From the NCBI RefSeq assembly GCF_024679095.1, contig NC_066531.1, forward strand, positions 9,650,962 to 9,714,961: a stretch of DNA of 64,000 nucleotides. The letters are read 5' to 3'. This DNA comes from Eriocheir sinensis (Eukaryota; Arthropoda; Malacostraca; Decapoda; Varunidae). Below the pieces are notes generated by a model, which worked only from the letters and a program-made list of their open reading frames with translations, did no database searches and was not told where the DNA came from. Position 1 is the first letter of the stretch. Each line of letters opens with the position of its first letter. Shown one piece after another: positions 62,854-64,000 of the stretch. The position numbers and the translations under genes are program-made.

Positions 62854-64000
62854 AGTGAAATTTTAAAAATTATTTTTTCATAAATAATAGGAAAAAGCAT
62901 TCATCAGACTGCAGTGTGGTTGTTATTGTTATTTTCTGAAAAATATTGATTTTAAAGTAATTTTGTCAGCCTTGTGGGCGGCAGGTTCAGGCTAGAATTG
63001 CCACCCCTGGCCTCCCCCCCCCCCCATGTGAGGGCTCTGAATATTTACTAAACGTTATTTGTACAATCATTAGTAAAATTTGTTATTTCCGTTCCTTGAT
63101 GATCGTCGTATTTGTCTACTTTAGCTTGTTTGTATGATACACTGATTTGTTATAATTTAGGAATTATGTACCAACTTTTTATTAAGGTTACAAGCAGACA
63201 ATATGGATTAACCTAAAATGTCTTATAGGTGTCATTTATTTGTACTACATGTATTGCTTTATGAAGTGTGTCTCATATGTCTGACATTACTTCGTCATTA
63301 CAAAAATAAGAATAAATATTCTTAAATCCAAATGTACAAAAATATTACTCTAACATGTACATGACATTTTCAAATGATTTATCAGTTGTGTTAGTTCATG
63401 TTACTGAGAAATGCCTTTGTCAGGTAGATTGTAGATTTAAAGTTCTCCAAAATAGGTCTCGCTGTTACTGTTGAAAATAACTTGCTTTCCTTTTAGAAAA
63501 CTGCAGTACACAAGGAGGAGGTATTGCTTTCCATCTCCTAAAGTCCACAGTTTTCTGCTTAAAGTATTATTATAGAATACTATTACATATTATTATTATT
63601 ATTGTTTACCCAATCCTATCATGCTGCTTTATGCAGTCCATATTAGGGCAATCATGGAATCAAACAGTGAGGAACAATGTGTACATAAATTTATTCAATT
63701 GCTATTGAGAGCTGACTTGATAATGTGTTGAGACATCCTTCCTAGTAATAATAAAAATAAAACGGTCTATTAAGTGATTGCAGCTGTAAAGCTGAAAATA
63801 TACACGTTTAAAATACAAATTTTGAAACATATTTGAAAAAAAATGGGAAATTACAATATGAAAGGGGTATAGGAGGTCAAAAAAGGGTCAGGTCGCCGCT
63901 GATGGCAGGGGTGCAGGTAGAGGCGGCTGAACAGAGTTCTCCCAGCAGCATGATGGTCGGGCTGGTGTACCTCGGGGCACCTGGGACGTCGGCTGGATAG
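62854..64000. other. No gene recognised
   Basis: AT-rich DNA with a C-run at about 63,015. The last 110 bp are GC-rich; the minus strand from 64,000 reads YPADVPGAPRYTSPTIMLLG then ELCSAASTCTPAISGDLT before a stop. This could be the end of a gene lying outside the window, but I do not recognise it. Confidence 0.4.

Overview
The window is eukaryotic and almost certainly arthropod; a decapod crustacean is my best guess. This rests on the very dense and diverse retroelement load, long dinucleotide arrays, CCTAA-type (arthropod telomere-like) motifs and short exons with canonical splice sites. No bacterial-style operons, rRNA genes, free tRNA genes or CRISPR arrays were seen. Nearly all coding sequence belongs to transposable elements in various states of decay.

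Layout. 1-5,300: a 28-bp minisatellite, a hAT-type end, LINE scraps, a MULE/Foldback-like element (1,790-2,740), a broken LINE reverse transcriptase, and a CR1 tail carrying a 165-bp hAT MITE with an exact 8-bp target duplication. 5,495-8,750: Gypsy-1, an internally deleted LTR element whose gag start is fused to RNase H-integrase. 9,550-17,700: LINE scraps and two zinc-knuckle LINEs (D and E) of the R1/I/LOA type, followed by a SINE. 17,784-26,411: Gypsy-2, a minus-strand LTR element with matching LTRs, a TGCA target duplication, pol and a baculovirus-F-like env; gag and protease are not found, and an antisense LINE piece and a 50-bp tandem array occupy their place. 26,400-31,900: AT-rich, with a P-element-like transposase remnant and several tandem repeats. 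31,950-37,140: LINE-F (ORF1, endonuclease, RT, RNase H) with a CR1 tail inserted between RT and RNase H. 37,100-40,630: satellite DNA, a Harbinger-type end with a MADF exon, one possible host exon of an immunoglobulin-domain protein, and a HARBI1-like fragment. 40,635-45,220: LINE pieces and a full tRNA-derived SINE. 45,375-49,870: a CR1 LINE interrupted by a 1.1-kb inverted-repeat transposon that keeps the first exons of two convergent genes, one of them THAP. 50,285-59,665: a second CR1, then a nest of LINE-B, LINE-A and a nearly complete minus-strand LINE-C. 61,594-62,460: two well-spliced exons of a Myb/SANT-like (NAIF1-type) DNA-binding protein, the best preserved gene in the window.

The genes do not form a pathway. 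The biology on show is layered transposition: several insertions can be ordered because the host reading frame rejoins when the inner element is removed (hAT MITE in CR1, THAP element in CR1, LINE-C in LINE-A, CR1 tail in LINE-F). All family names come from reading motifs by eye; no search was run.
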